Source: Bacillus sp. IITD106
GTDB lineage: Bacteria > Bacillota > Bacilli > Bacillales > Bacillaceae_C
Assembly: GCF_019459225.1 (NCBI RefSeq)
Contig: NZ_JAIAZY010000007.1
Location: forward strand, 62,001-126,000
Reading direction: 5' to 3'
Length of the DNA: 64,000 nucleotides
In this document: positions 8,699-21,715 of the stretch, piece after piece
Numbering within the stretch: the first letter of the stretch is position 1
Layout of the letters: every line of letters starts with the position of its first letter
The notes under the pieces: model-generated
Databases searched by the model: none
What the model saw: only the letters and a program-made list of their open reading frames with translations
Told to the model about the DNA's origin: nothing
Made by a program: the position numbers and the translations under genes

Positions 8699-10123
8699 AT
8701 GAAAAATGTATTATTTGTCGCTTCAGAATGTTCTCCATTTATAAAAACAGGTGGATTAGCTGATGTGATTGGTTCGCTGCCCCAAGCATTAAAGGAAACG
8801 AAACGAATCGATGTTCAGGTAATGCTTCCTTTATATGATGAAATACTAGATAAGTGGAAAACGAAAATGGATTTTTATACTTCCATCCAAGTTCCGCTAG
8901 GTTGGCGTAATCAAGAAGCGAAAGTTTTCACGCTAACATATAACCAAATTACGTATTATTTTATTTCAAATGATTACTATTTTACTCGTAAAGGTATTTA
9001 CGGCTATTACGATGATGGTGAAAGATTTGTCTTCTTCAGTAGAGCTGTTATCGAAGCTTTAAACTATCTTGAACAAAAACCGCATATACTTCATGCTCAT
9101 GATTGGCAAGCTGGAATGGCTGTTGCACTTGCAAAAATTATACAGCCGATAAAAGATTTGAAATCCATATTTACGATTCACAATATAAAATATCAAGGTA
9201 TTATGCCAATTGAAACCTTTCATGATTTTTTTCAATTGCCTCCAGAGCATATTGGAGGAATGGAATGGCATGGAATGTTAAATTGCTTAAAAAGTGCTCT
9301 GTTTCATGCAGATAAGATTACAACAGTAAGTCCATCATATGCAGAAGAAATAAAAGATCCTTATTATGGAGAAGGACTCGATCCTATTTTAATAGAAAGG
9401 TCAGCCGATTTGGTAGGAATTTTAAATGGAATTGATAATAAAGAATATAATCCATTGACAGACCCAGCCCTGCCAGTAAAATATCGTACTTCTCGTGCTA
9501 GAAAAACAGAAAATAAAATGATTCTTCAAGAGAAACTTGGTCTTCCAGTTAATAGTGAGAGTCCTTTATATATAATGATTACACGACTCGATGAACAAAA
9601 AGGGCTCCACCTTGTCATGCATATTTTAGAAGAATTTCTTCAAGAGGATGTTCAATTTATCATATTAGGAACGGGCGATGAAGCATTTGAAACCTATTTT
9701 GCCGATATGGCTCATCGTTATCCGGAAAAAGTAGTGTCGCTTTTGACTTTTAATGAAGATTTAGCGAGGCAGTTATATGCCAGTGCAGATTTTTTTATTA
9801 TGCCATCTAAGTTTGAGCCGTGTGGATTAGCTCAGCTCATAGCCTTGCAATATAAAACTGTTCCTATTGTCCGTGAAACTGGGGGATTGAAAGATACCGT
9901 GCAGCCATTTAATGAAATATCAGGTGAGGGAAATGGTTTTAGTTTTTCCAATTACAATGCCCATGACCTTTTAGCAGTCTTACGTTATTCATTAACAATT
10001 TATCGTAAGCCAGATTTATGGGCTACTCTTATTAGTAATGTAAATAAAAGTCAATTCAGCTGGAAAAACTCAGCGCAAGAATACATGAAATTGTATGATG
10101 GTTTAGGCGTGCAGGATGCATGA
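8699..10123 (+). CDS. glgA: Glycogen synthase (ADP-glucose dependent)
   Basis: It extends alpha-1,4-glucan using ADP-glucose. It is a GT5-family enzyme of 474 aa with the N-terminal KTGGLADV motif (residues about 15-22, sugar-nucleotide binding), LHAHDWQAGM in the first Rossmann fold, and the C-terminal domain with ITRLDEQKG, MPSKFEPCGLAQL (catalytic Glu) and RETGGLKDTV. The ATG has a GGAAGGAG SD about seven bases upstream. A 30-base gap separates it from glgD and 15 bases from glgP, consistent with one transcript. Confidence 0.96.
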   Translation: MKNVLFVASECSPFIKTGGLADVIGSLPQALKETKRIDVQVMLPLYDEILDKWKTKMDFYTSIQVPLGWRNQEAKVFTLTYNQITYYFISNDYYFTRKGIYGYYDDGERFVFFSRAVIEALNYLEQKPHILHAHDWQAGMAVALAKIIQPIKDLKSIFTIHNIKYQGIMPIETFHDFFQLPPEHIGGMEWHGMLNCLKSALFHADKITTVSPSYAEEIKDPYYGEGLDPILIERSADLVGILNGIDNKEYNPLTDPALPVKYRTSRARKTENKMILQEKLGLPVNSESPLYIMITRLDEQKGLHLVMHILEEFLQEDVQFIILGTGDEAFETYFADMAHRYPEKVVSLLTFNEDLARQLYASADFFIMPSKFEPCGLAQLIALQYKTVPIVRETGGLKDTVQPFNEISGEGNGFSFSNYNAHDLLAVLRYSLTIYRKPDLWATLISNVNKSQFSWKNSAQEYMKLYDGLGVQDA

Positions 10124-10138
10124 GGAGGTGAGGAGGCC

Positions 10139-12532
10139 TTGCCTCCATTTACTGTTGATGAAATGGCAGAAAAAATCCAACATCAAGTTCGGATTGAAAA
10201 AGGGATTGAAATAGTAGATGCATCAAATGAAGAAGTTTATGAAGCATTAACTTCTATACTTAACGAGGAAATCAATCCCCATTGGCATAGAACGAATGAA
10301 AAATATAAAGAGAAACAGTGTAAGCAAGTTTATTATTTGTCGATGGAGTTTTTAATCGGTAGATTGCTTGAAAGCAATCTACTTAATTTTGGAATTTTAG
10401 ACATTACAAATAAAGCTTTGAAAAAATTAGGATTCAATCCTGAACACATTTATGGTACAGAGCGGGATCCTGGTTTAGGCAACGGAGGATTAGGCAGGTT
10501 GGCAGCCTGCTTTCTTGATTCCTTAGCATCTCTTCATTATCCAGGGCATGGCTACGGAATAAGATATCGATATGGCCTTTTTGAACAACGGTTTATTCAC
10601 GGAAACCAGATAGAACTTCCCGATTATTGGTTAAATGATGGATATGCTTGGGAAACGAGAAAAGAAGAAGAGGCAATTAGCACTCATTTTAACGGAATTG
10701 TTCATATGTTTAAAAAAAGTGATGGGAATTTAGAATTTAAATATGAAAATACTGATAAAGTGATGGCAGTTCCTTACGATATTCCAATAGTAGGCTTTCG
10801 AAATAATGTTATTAATACATTGCGCCTTTGGAGTGCAGAACCGGGAGAATCGAATCATGATCTAGATCACGAGCATTCGATTGATCAAATATCTGGATAT
10901 TTGTATCCAGATGATTCAACTTATGATGGGAAGATATTGCGTTTAAAACAACAATACTTTCTTGTTTCTTCAAGCATTCAAAATATAGTACAACAATATA
11001 AAAAGACCCATTCATTATCGTTAAATCATATGCCTGAAAAGGTTGCAATCCAAATTAATGATACGCACCCTAGCTTAGCCATTCCAGAGCTTATGAGGAT
11101 TCTTATGGATGATGAAGGGTTAGGCTGGGAGAACGCGTGGAATATTACAACAAAAGTAATCGCTTATACGAATCATACAACGATGAGCGAAGCACTGGAA
11201 ACGTGGCCGAAGGAAATGCTCAAGCAGCTCCTTCCCCGTATTTATATGATTATTGATGAGATTAACGAACGATTTTGTAGAGATATTTGGCATAATCACC
11301 ATAACCTCCGAGAATTAATTCCGGATATGGCTATTATCGCCGATGAACAAATCCACATGGCTAGATTATCAATTGTAGGAAGTTTTAGTGTAAATGGAGT
11401 TGCAAGAATCCATACTGAAATTTTGAAAAATAAAGAAATGAAGCATTTTTACACTGTATTTCCGGAGCGGTTTAATAATAAGACGAACGGAATTACCCAC
11501 CGCAGATGGTTGTTAAAGGCGAATCCGGGGTTAGTGAATCTAATAACAGAAATGATAGGTCCTGAATGGATTCATCGTCCGAAACAGATGATGAGCCTTT
11601 TAAAATATTCGAAGGACCAGTCTATTTTAGAAAAATTTTATGATGTAAAACAGAAAAATAAACAGCAATTGGCAAATTTGATTTACGAGCGTACAGGATT
11701 ATTAGTAGATGACCAATCAATATTTGATGTTCAAATAAAAAGACTTCACGAATATAAACGACAGCTCCTCAATGTTTTTCGAATCATTTCCATGTATCAT
11801 GATATAAAAAGCAATCCCGATTTTGATATAGTGCCACGAACCTTTATTTTCGGTGCTAAAGCTGCAAGAAGCTATCATCTTGCTAAAGAGGTCATAAAAC
11901 TAATTAATAAAGTTGCGACGATGGTCAATTATGATCCAGATATTCGCGGGAAACTAAAGGTAATTTTTCTAGAAAATTATAATGTAAGTCTCGCAGAAAA
12001 AATCATCCCGGCTGCGGATATTAGTGAACAAATCTCTACGGCTAGCAAGGAAGCATCAGGTACGGGAAACATGAAATTGATGATGAATGGAGCACTGACA
12101 GTGGGCACATTAGACGGTGCCAATATCGAAATAAAAGATTTAGTTGGAAACGAAAATATCTTTATTTTCGGTTTGACGGCAGAAGAAGTTATTCATTTTT
12201 ATCAGAATGGCGGTTATAACGCAAATGATATTTATCGTACAGATGATAGAGTGAGACGAATTTTAGATCAGCTACACGATGGTGAATTTGGAACTCATGA
12301 TATTGAATTTAAGGATATATATTATAATCTCCTTTCCCAGAACGACCCTTATTTCGTGTTAAAAGATTTCGAATCATTTATAGAAATCCATAAGCTTGTC
12401 GAACAAACTTATCGTAATCAATCGTTGTGGCAGGAAATGAGTATAACGAATATCGCCTATTCCGGAAATTTTTCAAGTGATCGAACAATTCAGGAATACG
12501 CTTCGGAAATATGGAAAATAAAACCTGTGTAA
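10139..12532 (+). CDS. glgP: Glycogen phosphorylase
   Basis: PLP-dependent enzyme releasing glucose-1-phosphate from the non-reducing ends of glycogen. The 797-aa product has YLSMEFLIGR near residue 65, ERDPGLGNGGLGRLAACFLDS near residues 110-130, QINDTHPSLAIPE, HRRWL, IKRLHEYKRQLLN, and the PLP-lysine motif EASGTGNMKLMMNGA (Lys near residue 645). The long N-terminal regulatory extension of eukaryotic enzymes is absent. The TTG start is preceded by AGGAGGTG (10123-10130) with eight-base spacing, overlapping the glgA stop. It is the last gene of the operon and is followed by a terminator. Confidence 0.96.
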   Translation: MPPFTVDEMAEKIQHQVRIEKGIEIVDASNEEVYEALTSILNEEINPHWHRTNEKYKEKQCKQVYYLSMEFLIGRLLESNLLNFGILDITNKALKKLGFNPEHIYGTERDPGLGNGGLGRLAACFLDSLASLHYPGHGYGIRYRYGLFEQRFIHGNQIELPDYWLNDGYAWETRKEEEAISTHFNGIVHMFKKSDGNLEFKYENTDKVMAVPYDIPIVGFRNNVINTLRLWSAEPGESNHDLDHEHSIDQISGYLYPDDSTYDGKILRLKQQYFLVSSSIQNIVQQYKKTHSLSLNHMPEKVAIQINDTHPSLAIPELMRILMDDEGLGWENAWNITTKVIAYTNHTTMSEALETWPKEMLKQLLPRIYMIIDEINERFCRDIWHNHHNLRELIPDMAIIADEQIHMARLSIVGSFSVNGVARIHTEILKNKEMKHFYTVFPERFNNKTNGITHRRWLLKANPGLVNLITEMIGPEWIHRPKQMMSLLKYSKDQSILEKFYDVKQKNKQQLANLIYERTGLLVDDQSIFDVQIKRLHEYKRQLLNVFRIISMYHDIKSNPDFDIVPRTFIFGAKAARSYHLAKEVIKLINKVATMVNYDPDIRGKLKVIFLENYNVSLAEKIIPAADISEQISTASKEASGTGNMKLMMNGALTVGTLDGANIEIKDLVGNENIFIFGLTAEEVIHFYQNGGYNANDIYRTDDRVRRILDQLHDGEFGTHDIEFKDIYYNLLSQNDPYFVLKDFESFIEIHKLVEQTYRNQSLWQEMSITNIAYSGNFSSDRTIQEYASEIWKIKPV

Positions 12533-12563
12533 AAAGCTATCCAATAATGGGTAGCTTTTTTTG
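12533..12563 (+). terminator. Terminator of the glg operon
   Basis: Stem AAAGCTATCC/GGGTAGCTTT with a six-base loop, followed by a run of T, immediately after the glgP stop. Confidence 0.85.
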
Positions 12564-12642
12564 ATAACAATAAATGAAGTGTCATCTATGAATATGTTAT
12601 ACTAATTGAGATTAGGTTTGAACGGAAAGGAATTATGTAAAA

Positions 12643-15216
12643 ATGAGTCAATATACGCCAATGATTCAACAATATTTGCGAGTAAAGGCAAATTACCAAG
12701 ATGCCTTTTTATTTTTTCGACTAGGTGATTTTTATGAAATGTTTTTCGAGGATGCGATAAAGGCGTCTCAGGAATTAGAAATTACGTTAACTAGTAGAGA
12801 AGGAGGAACGGAAGAGCGCATTCCTATGTGCGGGGTTCCATATCATGCAGCTGCGGGCTATATCGAAGTTTTAATTCAAAAAGGTTATAAAGTGGCCATT
12901 TGTGAGCAAACAGAAGATCCGAAGCAAGCAAAAGGTGTTGTCAGGCGTGAAGTTGTACAACTCATTACACCTGGTACTGTTATGGAAGGAAAAGGGTTGC
13001 TTGAGAAGGAAAATAATTATATTTCCTCGATTACGATGTTTGATGAAGCAACTTTCGGTATTGCCTACAATGATTTATCTACTGGTGAAAGTAAAACAAC
13101 CATTTTAACAGGGTCCGAAGAAATTTTATTAAATGAATTAGCTACAATTGGGACGAAAGAAGTTGTAGTAGATTCAAATTTTGATAGCAATCTTAGGAAA
13201 AAAATAGAGGAACGGATAGAGGCAATTATTTCGATAGAAGAAAATATTGACTATGACCACGAATTTAACAATGTTTTAGCCAAACTATCAAATGAGAAGC
13301 TTCAAACAACTGCAATCCGACTTCTACATTATTTAAAGAAAACCCAAAAGCGCAGTTTGGACCACTTGCAGCCTTTTTCTGAATACGAAGTAAATCAATA
13401 TATGAAACTTGATTATTATTCTAAAAGAAATTTGGAATTAACAGAATCAATCAGAGGAAAAGGCAGTAAAGGAACATTGCTTTGGTTATTGGATGAGACA
13501 GTAACGGCAATGGGTGGAAGAATGCTGAAACAATGGGTTGACCGTCCATTAATAAATGAAGCTGATATTGTCAGGAGACTAAATTTAGTTGAAACAACAT
13601 TAAATCACTATTTTGAACGTCAGGAGCTTCGCGAGCTTTTAAAAGCTGTATACGATCTTGAAAGGCTCTCTGGTCGTGTAGCATTTGGGAATGCGAATGC
13701 CCGTGACTTTATTCAACTAAAAAAATCATTAATGCAAATTCCTGCGATTGTTTCGCTAGTTAAACAGCTGGAACATAGCGAAGCAGAAAAACTAGCCGAT
13801 CAATTAGACCCATGCGAAGATTTGACTGACCTTCTGGAACAATCTATTATTGACCAGCCTCCTCTCTCCATTAAGGAAGGTGGAATCATTAAAGATGGTT
13901 TTCATGAAGAGTTGGATACATACAAAGACGCAAGTCGAAACGGAAAACAATGGATCGCCGAGCTTGAAAAAGAGGAAAGGCAAAAAACGGGAATCAAATC
14001 GTTAAAGGTCGGATACAATCGAATTTTTGGCTATTATATCGAAGTGACTCGGGCAAATGTACACTTGCTTGAAGAAGGTCGCTATGAACGTAAACAGACT
14101 TTAGCGAATGCCGAACGCTTTATTACTCCTGAGCTAAAAGAAAAAGAAGCTCTTATTCTCCAAGCAGAGGAAAAATGCATTGATCTTGAATATGCTTTAT
14201 TTATGGAAATTCGTGAAACAGTCAAAACATATATACCAAGAATTCAAAAGGCAGCTAAAATCATTAGTGAATTAGATGTGTATCAGAGCTTTGCAACGGT
14301 CAGTGAAGCGCGTCATTACGTTAGACCATCCTTTAATAATCAACGTCTTATTCATATTACAAATGGTCGTCATCCTGTCGTTGAAAAAGTAATGGGTGCC
14401 CAAGAATACGTACCAAATGACTGCATGATGGATTCTGAACGTGAAATGTTGCTTATTACGGGCCCGAATATGTCAGGAAAAAGCACATTTATGAGACAAA
14501 TTGCGTTGACAGCAATTATGGCACAAATTGGCTGCTTTGTCCCTGCAGAAAACGCGGATATTCCAATATTTGACCAAGTCTTTACGAGAATTGGCGCTGC
14601 AGATGATTTAATTTCCGGACAAAGTACGTTTATGGTAGAAATGCTTGAAGCAAAAAATGCGATTGCAAACGCAACTAAAAATAGCTTAATTTTATTTGAC
14701 GAGATCGGTCGAGGCACCTCTACATACGATGGGATGGCGCTAGCGCAAGCCATTATTGAATACATCCATGATCGAATTGGAGCTAAGACTCTTTTTTCCA
14801 CTCACTATCATGAATTGACAGCTCTAGAAGAAAAACTAACCCAACTTAAAAACATCCATGTAAGTGCAGTGGAGCAGCAAGGCAAATTAGTTTTCCTTCA
14901 TAAAGTTAAGCATGGCCCTGCAGATAAAAGCTATGGAATTCATGTTGCAGAACTAGCAGATCTTCCTAAAGAATTAATTGCACGTGCTACAGAAATTTTA
15001 AGTGAGTTAGAGAATGGACAGGCAAGAGATATAAAGACTGAAACAAATCATGAACATGTTAATGAACAGCTCGCGTTCTTTTCTGAACCAGCGAAAGGAC
15101 AATATTCTAATCAAGAACGTAAAATCCTAGAAGAAATCCGCAAATTAAACCTTATGGAAATGAATCCAATGCAGGCGATGAATAGCCTGTATGATATACA
15201 AAAGAAACTAAAATAA
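12643..15216 (+). CDS. mutS: DNA mismatch repair protein MutS
   Basis: Recognises mismatches and small loops and recruits MutL. The 857-aa protein has the mismatch-binding motif GDFYEMF (Phe near residue 30, Glu two residues later), the lever and clamp domains, and the C-terminal ABC-type ATPase with Walker [14 protein letters not shown] (residues about 607-619), [12 protein letters not shown], and STHYHELT. The ATG has an AAAGGA SD about 11 bases upstream. TATACT at 12598-12603 is a possible -10. In B. subtilis mutSL follow cotE; here they follow the glycogen operon. Confidence 0.97.
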   Translation: MSQYTPMIQQYLRVKANYQDAFLFFRLGDFYEMFFEDAIKASQELEITLTSREGGTEERIPMCGVPYHAAAGYIEVLIQKGYKVAICEQTEDPKQAKGVVRREVVQLITPGTVMEGKGLLEKENNYISSITMFDEATFGIAYNDLSTGESKTTILTGSEEILLNELATIGTKEVVVDSNFDSNLRKKIEERIEAIISIEENIDYDHEFNNVLAKLSNEKLQTTAIRLLHYLKKTQKRSLDHLQPFSEYEVNQYMKLDYYSKRNLELTESIRGKGSKGTLLWLLDETVTAMGGRMLKQWVDRPLINEADIVRRLNLVETTLNHYFERQELRELLKAVYDLERLSGRVAFGNANARDFIQLKKSLMQIPAIVSLVKQLEHSEAEKLADQLDPCEDLTDLLEQSIIDQPPLSIKEGGIIKDGFHEELDTYKDASRNGKQWIAELEKEERQKTGIKSLKVGYNRIFGYYIEVTRANVHLLEEGRYERKQTLANAERFITPELKEKEALILQAEEKCIDLEYALFMEIRETVKTYIPRIQKAAKIISELDVYQSFATVSEARHYVRPSFNNQRLIHITNGRHPVVEKVMGAQEYVPNDCMMDSEREMLLITGPNMSGKSTFMRQIALTAIMAQIGCFVPAENADIPIFDQVFTRIGAADDLISGQSTFMVEMLEAKNAIANATKNSLILFDEIGRGTSTYDGMALAQAIIEYIHDRIGAKTLFSTHYHELTALEEKLTQLKNIHVSAVEQQGKLVFLHKVKHGPADKSYGIHVAELADLPKELIARATEILSELENGQARDIKTETNHEHVNEQLAFFSEPAKGQYSNQERKILEEIRKLNLMEMNPMQAMNSLYDIQKKLK

Positions 15217-15240
15217 TAGATACAAAGGAGAGGGTGGGCC

Positions 15241-17106
15241 ATGCACGAAATAATAGAATTAAATGATTCTTTATCTAATAAAATCGCGGCGGGTGAAGTA
15301 GTGGAGCGCCCAGCCTCTGTTGTTAAGGAATTGCTTGAAAATTCAATTGATGCAAAAAGTACAGTCATAGAAATAGATATCGAGGAAGCGGGCTTAAGTA
15401 AAATAAGAGTAATCGATAATGGAAATGGCATAAGTGAAGAGGATGCACTTCTAGCTTTCAAAAGACATGCCACAAGTAAAATAAAAGATGAAAATGATTT
15501 GTTCCGAATTAGGACTCTTGGGTTTAGAGGAGAAGCACTGCCAAGTATTGCCTCTGTGTCCAATCTACAATTGGTGTCAGCAAAAGCAGGTCAAGATGGA
15601 ACAAAAGTGATTCTTGAAGGAGGCAAGCTGATCCTTCATGAAAAGGCAGCTTCCCGAAAAGGAACCGATATTGCAGTTACTAATCTATTTTTTAATACTC
15701 CAGCACGCTTAAAATATTTAAAAACAATCCACACTGAAATTGGCCATATATCAGATATTGTGAATCGCATTGCCTTAGCTCATCCAGAGGTTTCCATCAG
15801 ATTACGCCATAATGAAAGGCTTTTGCTGCATACGCATGGAAATGGAGATGTTCGTCAAGTTCTTGCAGCCATTTACGGAGTATCAATAGCTAAAAAGATG
15901 ATTCCAATTCAAGCAGAGTCTCTAGATTTTAACGTCTCCGGATTCATATCATTACCGGAAGTCACTCGAGCTTCGCGAAACTACTTATCTACGATGATAA
16001 ACGGAAGATTTATTAAAAATTACTCGCTTATTAAAGCAGTTTTAGAAGGCTACCATACACTCTTGCCGATCAATCGTTTTCCTATCGTTTTATTATCAAT
16101 AGAAATGGATCCAATTCTTGTCGATGTGAATGTCCATCCCGCAAAAATGGAAGTGCGTCTAAGTAAAGAAACGGAGCTAAATGAGCTGATTACAGCAACA
16201 ATAAAAGCGGCCTTTAAAAAGCGAGAATTGATACCTTCAAGTAATCTTCAATCTATTAAAAGAACGGTACCAATTTCAGAACAAACGACGCTAGAATTGG
16301 ACCACAGTCAAATTGCTGAAAAAAATACGTTCAAAACTCCGATTCAAACTAGAGGACAACAATATAATAAAGAAACGTTATTACCAACGGAAGAAATGAA
16401 AAAGTTGTACGAGCCTGCAGAAAAGAAAATTTCTCCAGGGTTTATTGCAAATGAAGCTAACATTGAAGAGAGTATCGAGGTAGAGGAACCAATCATAGAG
16501 GATCCTCCGCAAAAGGACAATAATAGAATCCCTCCTTTATATCCAATTGGACAAATGCACGGTACTTATATTTTTGCGCAAAACGATCAAGGCTTTTATA
16601 TGATTGACCAACACGCTGCACAAGAAAGAATTAAGTATGAATATTATCGAGAAAAAGTGGGGGAAGTCGACAAAGAAGTACAGGAAATGCTTGTACCTTT
16701 ACACTTAGAATTCTCCCGGGATGAATTTATTAAAATAGAAGAATACAAGCAGGAATTAGAGCAGGTTGGAATTTTTCTAGAAGATTTCGGCATGAATAGC
16801 TATATGATTAGATCCCATCCAAGCTGGTTTCCGAAAGGTCAGGAAGCTGAAATAATGGAGGAAATAATAGAACAGCTTTTGACGATGAAAAAAATAGATA
16901 TAAAAAAAATCATGGAAGAGGCAGCCATTATGATGAGCTGTAAAGCTGCCATTAAAGCGAATCGATATTTGCGAAATGATGAAATTCAAGCTTTGCTCAA
17001 TGAATTACGCAGAACAGAAGATCCATTTACATGCCCGCATGGTCGGCCAATCATCATTCATTTTTCAACTTATGAAATAGAAAAAATGTTTAAGAGAATT
17101 ATGTAA
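15241..17106 (+). CDS. mutL: DNA mismatch repair protein MutL
   Basis: GHKL-family ATPase linking MutS to excision. N-terminal motifs are visible: [40 protein letters not shown] and [17 protein letters not shown]. The C-terminal endonuclease domain includes the metal-binding motif [12 protein letters not shown] (DQHA(X)2E(X)4E type, near residue 455), and later [12 protein letters not shown] and CPHGRP. It should therefore nick DNA, as expected for bacteria lacking MutH. The linker (about residues 330-430) is polar and variable. It is 24 bases after mutS with a GGAGAGGGTGG SD. Confidence 0.97.
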   Translation: MHEIIELNDSLSNKIAAGEVVERPASVVKELLENSIDAKSTVIEIDIEEAGLSKIRVIDNGNGISEEDALLAFKRHATSKIKDENDLFRIRTLGFRGEALPSIASVSNLQLVSAKAGQDGTKVILEGGKLILHEKAASRKGTDIAVTNLFFNTPARLKYLKTIHTEIGHISDIVNRIALAHPEVSIRLRHNERLLLHTHGNGDVRQVLAAIYGVSIAKKMIPIQAESLDFNVSGFISLPEVTRASRNYLSTMINGRFIKNYSLIKAVLEGYHTLLPINRFPIVLLSIEMDPILVDVNVHPAKMEVRLSKETELNELITATIKAAFKKRELIPSSNLQSIKRTVPISEQTTLELDHSQIAEKNTFKTPIQTRGQQYNKETLLPTEEMKKLYEPAEKKISPGFIANEANIEESIEVEEPIIEDPPQKDNNRIPPLYPIGQMHGTYIFAQNDQGFYMIDQHAAQERIKYEYYREKVGEVDKEVQEMLVPLHLEFSRDEFIKIEEYKQELEQVGIFLEDFGMNSYMIRSHPSWFPKGQEAEIMEEIIEQLLTMKKIDIKKIMEEAAIMMSCKAAIKANRYLRNDEIQALLNELRRTEDPFTCPHGRPIIIHFSTYEIEKMFKRIM

Positions 17107-17120
17107 AAGGTGGAGAAGAG

Positions 17121-17378
17121 TTGACAACGTTTTTAATTATTGCGGCGATTATAACTTGTATTGCTGCACTTGTTGGAACATTGCTCGTCGGAAAAGATAT
17201 TAGTGCAAAAATGAAAGAATATGAAACAGAAGGAGACACACTTGAGAATGAAATTGCAAGATCTCACGAATATGAATCAAAATCGATCAGTGTTAATATA
17301 AAATCCTTATCTTGGATTTATATTGTACTTATTCTTGTTGTCATATTTGTTTCGATTGGTATATTAATATTATTTTGA
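17121..17378 (+). CDS. Small two-TM membrane protein downstream of mutL
   Basis: Not recognised. The 85-aa product has a hydrophobic helix at residues 3-24, a charged central stretch (KDISAKMKEYETEGDTLENE, about 25-45), and a second long helix at about 64-85 that runs to the C-terminus. Both helices are long enough to span the membrane. The TTG start has an AGGTGGAG SD and lies 14 bases after mutL; a terminator follows, so it is probably cotranscribed with mutSL. Nothing in the sequence links it to repair. Confidence 0.6.
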   Translation: MTTFLIIAAIITCIAALVGTLLVGKDISAKMKEYETEGDTLENEIARSHEYESKSISVNIKSLSWIYIVLILVVIFVSIGILILF

Positions 17379-17382
17379 TTTT

Positions 17383-17407
17383 AAAGGCCTTTTAAAGGTC
17401 TTTTTTA
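17383..17407 (+). terminator. Terminator after the mutL-linked gene
   Basis: Stem AAAGGCCTT/AAGGTCTTT (one G-T pair) with a three-base loop, followed by TTTTTATTT. Confidence 0.7.
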
Positions 17408-17465
17408 TTTATATACAATAATATTGTTATGTAAACTAAATTAAAAATAAACATTAATTACCTAA

Positions 17466-19007
<1,542 letters not shown>

Positions 19008-19049
19008 GTAATGCTTTCATCCACAATTCTATTGAAAGGAAGGATGATT

Positions 19050-20690
19050 GTGAATAAATTATCAGGGCTTAACAGGGAAAAGCAATTAGATCAATTAGCG
19101 AAAACGCAGTACGATGTATTAGTCATAGGCGGCGGTATAACTGGGGCAGGCATCGCGTTCGATGCGGCAACGAGAGGAATGAACACGGCCCTCGTTGAAA
19201 TGCAAGATTTTGCCGCTGGAACGTCCAGTCGTTCAACGAAACTAGTCCATGGTGGGTTGCGATACTTAAAACAACTCGAAATAAAAGAGGTCTCAGATCT
19301 CGGAAAAGAAAGAGCGATAGTTTATGAAAATGGTCCACATGTGACGACACCAGAATGGATGCTCCTTCCCTTCTATGAAAAAGGAACATTTGGAAAAGTT
19401 ACGACATCAATTGGCTTGAAAGTATACGATTTTTTAGCAGGGGTTAAAAAAGATGAACGCAGAACCATTTTATCCATTGAAGAAACTTTAGCAAAGGAAC
19501 CACTGATCAAGAAAGAAGGATTATTAGGCGGCGGTTACTACGTAGAATATCGTACAGACGATGCTAGACTTACGATAGAAGTCATTAAAGCTGCAAGTGA
19601 CCATGGCGCAGACGTGATGAATTATGCAAAAGTCGTAAAGCTCCTTTATAACGATCAAGGAAAAGTAAATGGAGCGGAGATTAAGGATTTAGTTTCTGGT
19701 AAAGAATATACTATTCGAGCGGATATCGTTATTAATGCAACAGGTCCATGGGTCGATCAATTGCGAACTCTCGACCATTCTAAAGAAGGGAAACATTTAC
19801 AGCTATCGAAAGGAGTGCACATTGTTTTTGACCAATCTGTCTTTCCTTTAAAACAAGCTGTTTATTTTGATGCACCCGATGGAAGAATGATTTTTGCTAT
19901 TCCACGTGGAAGAAAAACATATGTGGGAACAACCGATACGTTTTACGATGGGGATATAGAAAACCCGAAGCCTCTTAAAGAAGATATTGATTATTTAATA
20001 GAATGTATTCAATATATGTTTCCAACACTTGACATTGTTCATACAGACATGGAATCAAGTTGGGCTGGTCTTAGACCACTAATTTACGAAGATGGAAAAA
20101 ATCCATCAGAAATTTCTCGAAAAGATGAAATATGGGTTTCAGAAAGTGGGCTTATTACCATTGCCGGCGGAAAATTAACAGGCTACAGAAAAATGGCCGA
20201 GACGACTGTCAATCTTGTTGCCAAAGAACTTAATAAAAAAGGGTCGAGTCACTATGGACCTTCAAAAACAAAATCCTTGCCAATCTCAGGAGGAAATGTC
20301 GGTGGTTCGGAAAAGTTTGAGGCATTTATTAATCATCAAAAAGAAAAGGCAAAAAAACTAGGTCTTACTGAAGACGATGCGGTCCAGCTTTCCACTTTTT
20401 ACGGTTCTAATGTGGAGGATGTTTATCCATTTATTGAGGAAGGAAAACAGTTGCCGCCAATCATTTATGCTCGCTTAATGTATGCCATTCATTATGAAAT
20501 GGCGATAAAACCAGTCGATTTCTTCATTCGAAGAACTGGGTGGCTTTATTTTAATATCCAAGAAATTGAAAAGTGGAAACAGCATGTTTTAGACATAATG
20601 GCAGACATTTTTCAATGGGATGATCATCAGTATAATGAATATGAAGAAGAGTTAAATCAAGCGCTGACGACTGCAGGCTTTCAAGTTTAA
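19050..20690 (+). CDS. glpD: Aerobic glycerol-3-phosphate dehydrogenase (FAD)
   Basis: Oxidises glycerol-3-phosphate to dihydroxyacetone phosphate at the membrane, feeding electrons to quinone. The FAD motif VLVIGGGITGAG is near residue 25, followed by AAGTSSRSTKLVHGGLRYL, GGYYVEYRTDDAR, and IAGGKLTGYRKMAE in the cap. The frame is open from 19011, but the AAAGGAAGG SD (19036-19043) sits inside that extension; GTG at 19050 (six-base spacing) or ATG at 19044 is the likely start. The length (546 aa) fits the family. It forms a pair with glpK, 42 bases apart. Confidence 0.95.
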   Translation: MNKLSGLNREKQLDQLAKTQYDVLVIGGGITGAGIAFDAATRGMNTALVEMQDFAAGTSSRSTKLVHGGLRYLKQLEIKEVSDLGKERAIVYENGPHVTTPEWMLLPFYEKGTFGKVTTSIGLKVYDFLAGVKKDERRTILSIEETLAKEPLIKKEGLLGGGYYVEYRTDDARLTIEVIKAASDHGADVMNYAKVVKLLYNDQGKVNGAEIKDLVSGKEYTIRADIVINATGPWVDQLRTLDHSKEGKHLQLSKGVHIVFDQSVFPLKQAVYFDAPDGRMIFAIPRGRKTYVGTTDTFYDGDIENPKPLKEDIDYLIECIQYMFPTLDIVHTDMESSWAGLRPLIYEDGKNPSEISRKDEIWVSESGLITIAGGKLTGYRKMAETTVNLVAKELNKKGSSHYGPSKTKSLPISGGNVGGSEKFEAFINHQKEKAKKLGLTEDDAVQLSTFYGSNVEDVYPFIEEGKQLPPIIYARLMYAIHYEMAIKPVDFFIRRTGWLYFNIQEIEKWKQHVLDIMADIFQWDDHQYNEYEEELNQALTTAGFQV

Positions 20691-20753
20691 ATAAAAATTG
20701 GTAAGATAAGGCTGATAGATATGTAAAAGTCATGATGAAGAGGTTGCAACGAA

Positions 20754-21686
20754 ATGCAAAAATTAGTCGTTATCGTAGGCCCTACAGCAGTAGGCAAAAC
20801 AAAATTAAGCATAGAAATCGCAAAACGTTTTAATGGTGAAATTATTAGTGGAGATTCCATGCAAGTATATAAAGGAATGGACATTGGCACAGCCAAAATC
20901 ACCAATGAAGAAATGGAAGGAATACCCCACCATCTAATCGACATTAAACAACCAGACGAAACTTTTTCAGTCGCTGAATTTCAACAACTAGTAAGGGAAA
21001 AAATTACTGAGATCACGAATCGCAATGCACTACCAATCATTGTAGGAGGTACCGGCCTCTATATCCAGTCGGTTATATACGACTATCATTTTTCCGAAAA
21101 TGAAAGTGATCACCCACAGTTAAATGTAGACGACAAAACGCCATTGGAACTTCATAAAAAACTTGAATCCATTGATCCAGAGAGCGCTCAAAAAATTCAT
21201 CCGAATAATGTAAGAAGAGTGATAAGAGCTATCGAGATTTTTGAGCAGACTGGCAAAACAATGTCAGAATTGCAAAGTGAACAAAAGAAGACTATTTTAT
21301 ATAATACAGCACTAATTGGACTGACTATGGATCGAGAGAAATTATACGAAAGAATTAATAAAAGGGTAGACATGATGATGGAAGAAGGTCTTTTGTCTGA
21401 AGTCGAACACTTTTATAAAAGTGGCATTTCTAGAGATGCTCAATCTGTAAAGGCAATCGGCTATAAAGAAATTTACGATTATTTAGATGGAAAAGTATCT
21501 CTAGATGACGCAATCACTCATTTAAAAAAGAACACACGTAATTACGCAAAAAGACAATTTACTTGGTTTCGAAATAAAATGGATATAGCATGGTTTGATA
21601 TGACGGAAGAAAGGGAACACTTGAAAAAAACAAGAGAGATTATTGATTTCATTGCAGGAAAGCTGCAATTAAAATCGAATACATAA
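20754..21686 (+). CDS. miaA: tRNA dimethylallyltransferase
   Basis: Adds a dimethylallyl group to N6 of A37 in tRNAs reading UNN codons. The 310-aa protein has the P-loop [11 protein letters not shown] (residues 8-18), [26 protein letters not shown] and the C-terminal [14 protein letters not shown]. Start ATG with a modest GAGG SD about ten bases upstream. It is followed 26 bases later by hfq, an order conserved in Bacillus. Confidence 0.96.
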   Translation: MQKLVVIVGPTAVGKTKLSIEIAKRFNGEIISGDSMQVYKGMDIGTAKITNEEMEGIPHHLIDIKQPDETFSVAEFQQLVREKITEITNRNALPIIVGGTGLYIQSVIYDYHFSENESDHPQLNVDDKTPLELHKKLESIDPESAQKIHPNNVRRVIRAIEIFEQTGKTMSELQSEQKKTILYNTALIGLTMDREKLYERINKRVDMMMEEGLLSEVEHFYKSGISRDAQSVKAIGYKEIYDYLDGKVSLDDAITHLKKNTRNYAKRQFTWFRNKMDIAWFDMTEEREHLKKTREIIDFIAGKLQLKSNT

Positions 21687-21715
21687 GTATAGAGATAAAA
21701 GAGGAGGCCATAATG

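Noticed and set aside
14370-14801. 143-codon minus-strand frame inside mutS
   Set aside because: It lies wholly opposite the conserved ATPase domain of MutS and has no SD.
15111-15563. 150-codon minus-strand frame over the mutS/mutL junction
   Set aside because: It spans the 3' end of mutS and the conserved start of mutL; a shadow frame.
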